From contig NZ_FTNO01000002.1 of NCBI RefSeq assembly GCF_900156425.1, positions 42,060 to 106,059 of the forward strand: 64,000 nt of DNA. The letters run 5' to 3'. The notes under the pieces are model-generated. The model did not search any database, was not told where the DNA came from, and saw only the letters and a list, made by a program, of their open reading frames with translations. Position 1 is the first letter of the stretch. Each line of letters begins with the position of its first letter. The position numbers and the translations under genes are program-made. This document shows positions 61,397 through 64,000 of the stretch, in pieces. Origin of the DNA: Haladaptatus litoreus. Its GTDB lineage: Archaea; Halobacteriota; Halobacteria; Halobacteriales; Haladaptataceae.

Positions 61397-62233
61397 TCAG
61401 TATCGCCGAGAAAAGACCGCGATTCCGGCGAGTGCGGCGAGTGCGGCGAGCAGTCCGAAGCCGGGTTGACCGCCGCTGTCGCTCGACTGCGCTGTCGTTT
61501 CGGAAGTCGCTTCCGCACCCTCCGCCGAGGTGCTCGTTTGGGTTTCGGACTCCATTTCCATCGCGGCTTCGGTTTCGGTTTTCGTTTCAGTCGTCGCTTC
61601 AGTTCGAGCGTCGGATTCGATTGTGTCGTCCGTTCCGGTTTCGGTGTCGGATTCCGTCTTTGCTCCGGCGTCGTTTGCCGTCGTCGTTGCGGTTGTTTCC
61701 GTCGTTTTCATCGTTTCTGTCGTTTCTAACATCGTCGACAGCGTTCCCGTGTTCGTCGCCGACGCTGGACCCTCTCGAAGGATGCCATCGGAGACCGCGA
61801 GCGGTGTCGGTTCCGTTGCGTTGCGCTCCGCAGCGGCAACGACGACTCCGAACTCGACACCGGGGTCGTAGCCGGTGAAATTGAACAGTCCAGCGAACGA
61901 CCCGTCGGACTGTACCACGACTGTTTGTGTCTTGAAGAACTGTCCTCTGGCGTGGATTTGAACGAGGAGTTCGGTTCCGGGTTCGAAGGTCGTCTGACCG
62001 CGAACGGTCTGATTCGCGGCGGCGTCGAAGGCGAAGCGGTCGCCATCGTTTTCTAGCGAAACGGAACTGTTGTTCGCTTCGGTCTTGCTGTGGTCGAACG
62101 GAACGTCTGATGTCGCTTCCACGGAGCGGTCGGCGAACGAAGTGGTTGCACTGGTCGCAGTCGTCGCGCCGCTGAAAAGCGAAATCACGACGAGCGCCGT
62201 GAGGACTGCCGAGGCGTAGTTGTGACTCATCAT
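61397..62233 (-). CDS. Surface protein with PGF-CTERM sorting signal
   Basis: A 278-residue exported protein. A Sec signal ('SAVLTALVVISLFSGATTA') is followed by a beta-rich domain of the BGTF type (about 40-150, 'GTELLVQIHARGQFFKTQTV'). A long Thr/Glu/Ser-rich stalk (about 160-250, probable O-glycan sites) leads to 'GGQPGFGLLAALAALAGIAV' and 'FSRRY'. That ending is the PGF-CTERM tripartite signal processed by archaeosortase ArtA, giving a lipid-anchored cell-surface protein. Confidence 0.9.
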   Translation of the reverse strand: MMSHNYASAVLTALVVISLFSGATTATSATTSFADRSVEATSDVPFDHSKTEANNSSVSLENDGDRFAFDAAANQTVRGQTTFEPGTELLVQIHARGQFFKTQTVVVQSDGSFAGLFNFTGYDPGVEFGVVVAAAERNATEPTPLAVSDGILREGPASATNTGTLSTMLETTETMKTTETTATTTANDAGAKTESDTETGTDDTIESDARTEATTETKTETEAAMEMESETQTSTSAEGAEATSETTAQSSDSGGQPGFGLLAALAALAGIAVFSRRY

Positions 62234-62315
62234 ACTGAAAGGGCGTCATTCAGGGGGTGACGCGAAGGACGTATGATTACTTCCCGTAGGTGGGTAAATG
62301 CTTTGTGAACAGCGA

Positions 62316-63608
62316 CTATTCTATCACGAGCGTAGACTTGTCAGCAACCGAATCAGCCTCGTCGAAATCGCCGCCGCCGAGCAGGCCACGGGCGGCGCGC
62401 TTGCCCCATTCGACTGCGGGCTGAATGAACGTTTCAACGTTGTAGAGTTCGCCTGCGAGGACACAGGACGCTTCCAAACAGTAGAGCAGTTCTCCGAGTC
62501 CGTACTCGTCCACGCGATCGATTTCGAGTCGCACCGATGGCTGGCTCGATTCGGCGAGACTCGCCTCGGTCGCTTCGAACTCGGCGTCAAGCAGGGTTCC
62601 GAGGTTCTGTCCACCGAGATATTCCAGTCCGGGCAGGTCGGTTTCCGGAATCGCACAATCTTCGCGCTCGGTCGGACGAACGAAGGTGACCATCTTATCG
62701 CGAGGGCCAGCGCGATACAGTTGCAGTTGGGAGTGCTGGTCGGTCGCACCGAGTGCCCGAACCGGCGTCTGGCCCAGTCCGTCCTTGCCGAGGCTCTCGG
62801 CCCACAGTTGGGCGTACCACTCGGCGAAGGTTTCAAGCGATTCGGCGTAGGGCATCATCGCGTTGATTCCCGCGCCGCGTTCGTCCAGCGCATAGCACGC
62901 CGTGCCGTAGGCGTAGGCTGGCGAGTCGAACAGCGACCCTGACAGGCGGTTCGCCTCCGCTTGCGCACCCGAAAGCACCGCGTCGATGTCGTGGCCTTGA
63001 ATCGCGGCGCAAGCCAAACCGACCGTAGAGAGCACGGAAAACCGACCCGGGACGCCGTCCGGAACGTCTAGCGCGGGCAGGTCGTGGCGCTCCGCGAGGT
63101 TCCGCAGGTTGCCCTCCTCGCCGGTCGTGACGAAGGTTTGCTCTGTCCAGTCCACGCCGTCGGACTCCATCGCATCGCGAACCGCGAGGAAGTTCGCCAG
63201 CGTCTCTGCCGTCGTACCCGAGCGAGAGACGACGTTGACCGCGGTGTCCGAAAGCGAGATACTGTCCAACAAAGACGAGACGTGTTCCGGGTCGACGTTG
63301 TCGAGGAAGTAGGCGTCTACGTCGGATTCGAGTCCGTGGGCCAGCGTGGCCGCACCGAGCGCGCTTCCGCCGATACCCACCGTGAGAACCGTTTCCGCGT
63401 CCGCGAAGGATTCGACCGCGGTTCGAATCTCGTCGGCGTCGGTCGTCTGAGGCAGATTCAGCGATTCGTAGCCGTGTTCGTGATTCTCGCGTCCGGTTTC
63501 GATTCGCTCGTGGGCGTCGGCGACGCGCTCGTCCAATCGGTCGAGTGCGTCCCGTGGGATGCCCGGCGAGGCAACGGTGTCGAGGGCGTTACCGAGGTCA
63601 ACTCGCAT
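62316..63608 (-). CDS. pgi: Glucose-6-phosphate isomerase
   Basis: A 430-residue PGI of the haloarchaeal/bacterial type, interconverting glucose 6-phosphate and fructose 6-phosphate. Signatures are 'VLTVGIGGSALGAATLAHGL', 'NVVSRSGTTAETLANFLAVR' and 'ALGATDQHSQLQLYRAGPRD' (the DQHSQ motif). The length is shorter than E. coli PGI (about 550) as expected. ATG 63608. A T-rich TATA-like element lies 27 nt upstream. Confidence 0.95.
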   Translation of the reverse strand: MRVDLGNALDTVASPGIPRDALDRLDERVADAHERIETGRENHEHGYESLNLPQTTDADEIRTAVESFADAETVLTVGIGGSALGAATLAHGLESDVDAYFLDNVDPEHVSSLLDSISLSDTAVNVVSRSGTTAETLANFLAVRDAMESDGVDWTEQTFVTTGEEGNLRNLAERHDLPALDVPDGVPGRFSVLSTVGLACAAIQGHDIDAVLSGAQAEANRLSGSLFDSPAYAYGTACYALDERGAGINAMMPYAESLETFAEWYAQLWAESLGKDGLGQTPVRALGATDQHSQLQLYRAGPRDKMVTFVRPTEREDCAIPETDLPGLEYLGGQNLGTLLDAEFEATEASLAESSQPSVRLEIDRVDEYGLGELLYCLEASCVLAGELYNVETFIQPAVEWGKRAARGLLGGGDFDEADSVADKSTLVIE

Positions 63609-63630
63609 ACGAGAGTCGGCATCGTCGGAC

Positions 63631-63640
63631 GTAAAAAAGG
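63631..63640 (-). promoter_or_regulatory. TATA-like box of pgi
   Basis: On the minus strand CCTTTTTTAC lies centred about 27 nt before the pgi ATG. Confidence 0.5.
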
Positions 63641-63894
63641 CATCCTTGTCGTCGCGTCGGAAACGGGATGCTGTCGGTGTTTGATTTGAATGTGATAGCT
63701 TCAGGCACTGCCTACCTTTGTGATATTTTTCAGAACGAGGCTTTCAGACAGTGATTGTTTGCAGAGTGAAGACAGCACTTGACCCACAGCAGTGGCATTA
63801 CTCCCCACATATCATTTGCAGTCGCAGGGGCCGATACCGCACCACCCGATGCGGGATGACTGGTTGAAAATCGACTTGCAAGTGAAAGTCGGCA

Positions 63895-64000
63895 GGCCGA
63901 CCAACCACCGGAAAAACAGCAATCAACACGAACCACGGAAATCAGCAATCCGGACAAACCACAGAAATCAGCAATCCGGACAAACCACAGAAATCAGCAA
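63895..64000. repeat. 26-nt tandem repeat running off the right edge
   Basis: ATCAGCAATCCGGACAAACCACAGAA repeats with exact 26-nt period from about 63941 to the end; a diverged unit precedes it (CAGCAATC at 63917 aligns to 63943, 63969 and 63995). The array may be longer outside the window. The remaining part of 63609-63895 holds no convincing gene. Confidence 0.8.

Noticed and set aside
63730..63957. A 75-codon minus-strand frame in the pgi upstream region.
   Set aside because: It spans the tandem repeat and has no recognisable fold or promoter; left as uncertain non-coding.
1..64000. tRNA, rRNA, RNase P or SRP RNA genes.
   Set aside because: No cloverleaf or conserved RNA core was recognised by eye on either strand; a covariance search would be needed to rule out weak candidates.
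63895..64000. The terminal 26-nt repeats as a CRISPR array.
   Set aside because: The units abut directly with no unique spacers, so this is a plain tandem repeat.

Overview
The window is a gene-dense stretch of a haloarchaeal (class Halobacteria) chromosome. The encoded proteins are acidic and Asp/Glu-rich. Archaeal marker genes are present: aIF5B, archaeal DnaG, NOB1, GatD, SAMP1, CetZ, CofC/CofG/CofH and pyruvoyl arginine decarboxylase. Several families known mainly from haloarchaea also occur (LWR-salt, DUF5778, DUF5802, DUF5811 and DUF5812-like proteins, a PGF-CTERM surface protein). Many genes have a TATA-like box about 27 nt before the start codon, as expected for leaderless haloarchaeal transcripts. 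Genus cannot be fixed from this sequence. I saw no rRNA, tRNA, CRISPR array or transposase gene by eye.

Layout. 0-1.4 kb: an ACT-domain protein running off the left edge and purS-purQ. 1.5-7.2 kb: kinase-fold protein, DMT exporter, CBS protein, a palindrome-rich intergenic element, tmk with a membrane protein, NDUFA9-like oxidoreductase. 7.5-18.8 kb: cetZ with a membrane-anchored partner, and the F420 genes cofC, cofG and cofH, interleaved with a signal peptidase that looks frameshifted, a NAL1-like serine protease with a small repeat-peptide neighbour, and a large hybrid sensor kinase. 18.9-23.2 kb: purC, LWR-salt protein, pterin dehydratase, hemA, DUF5778-like protein, cspA. 23.3-32.6 kb: two cis-prenyltransferase homologues with complementary catalytic motifs and a DUF92 protein. 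They are split by an accessory block (24.3-30.2 kb) of a GIDE-domain protein with a shortened N-terminus, two right-handed beta-helix proteins and a PQQ-type beta-propeller protein whose start region looks damaged.

32.6-47.5 kb: dnaG, sugar-phosphate isomerase-like protein, DUF3311/SSS symporter pair, CARF-like HFX_2341 regulator, orphan HTH protein, two DUF1405 membrane proteins, pdxS, secreted Asn/Gly-rich protein, ArsR-type regulator, gatD-acetyltransferase, SAMP1-surE. 47.7-53 kb: a potassium/ion and stress cluster (two TrkA-C proteins, a K+ channel with RCK domain, an HPP-USP fusion). 53-64 kb: uridine phosphorylase, HTH regulator, a micro zinc finger, DUF5812, idi, pdaD, DUF5811, infB (aIF5B), PRC-barrel and nob1, CPBP protease, PGF-CTERM surface protein, pgi, and a 26-nt tandem repeat running off the right edge.

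Two families of non-coding, palindrome-rich intergenic elements recur. Family A is near 4.4, 20.1, 39.5 and 56.3 kb; family B is near 11.2 and 37.0 kb. They look like MITE-like or REP-like mobile palindromes. The best leads are the split cis-prenyltransferase, the protease/repeat-peptide pair, the element families, an isopentenyl-PP isomerase lacking the usual catalytic cysteine, and two single-base frame problems at gene starts.
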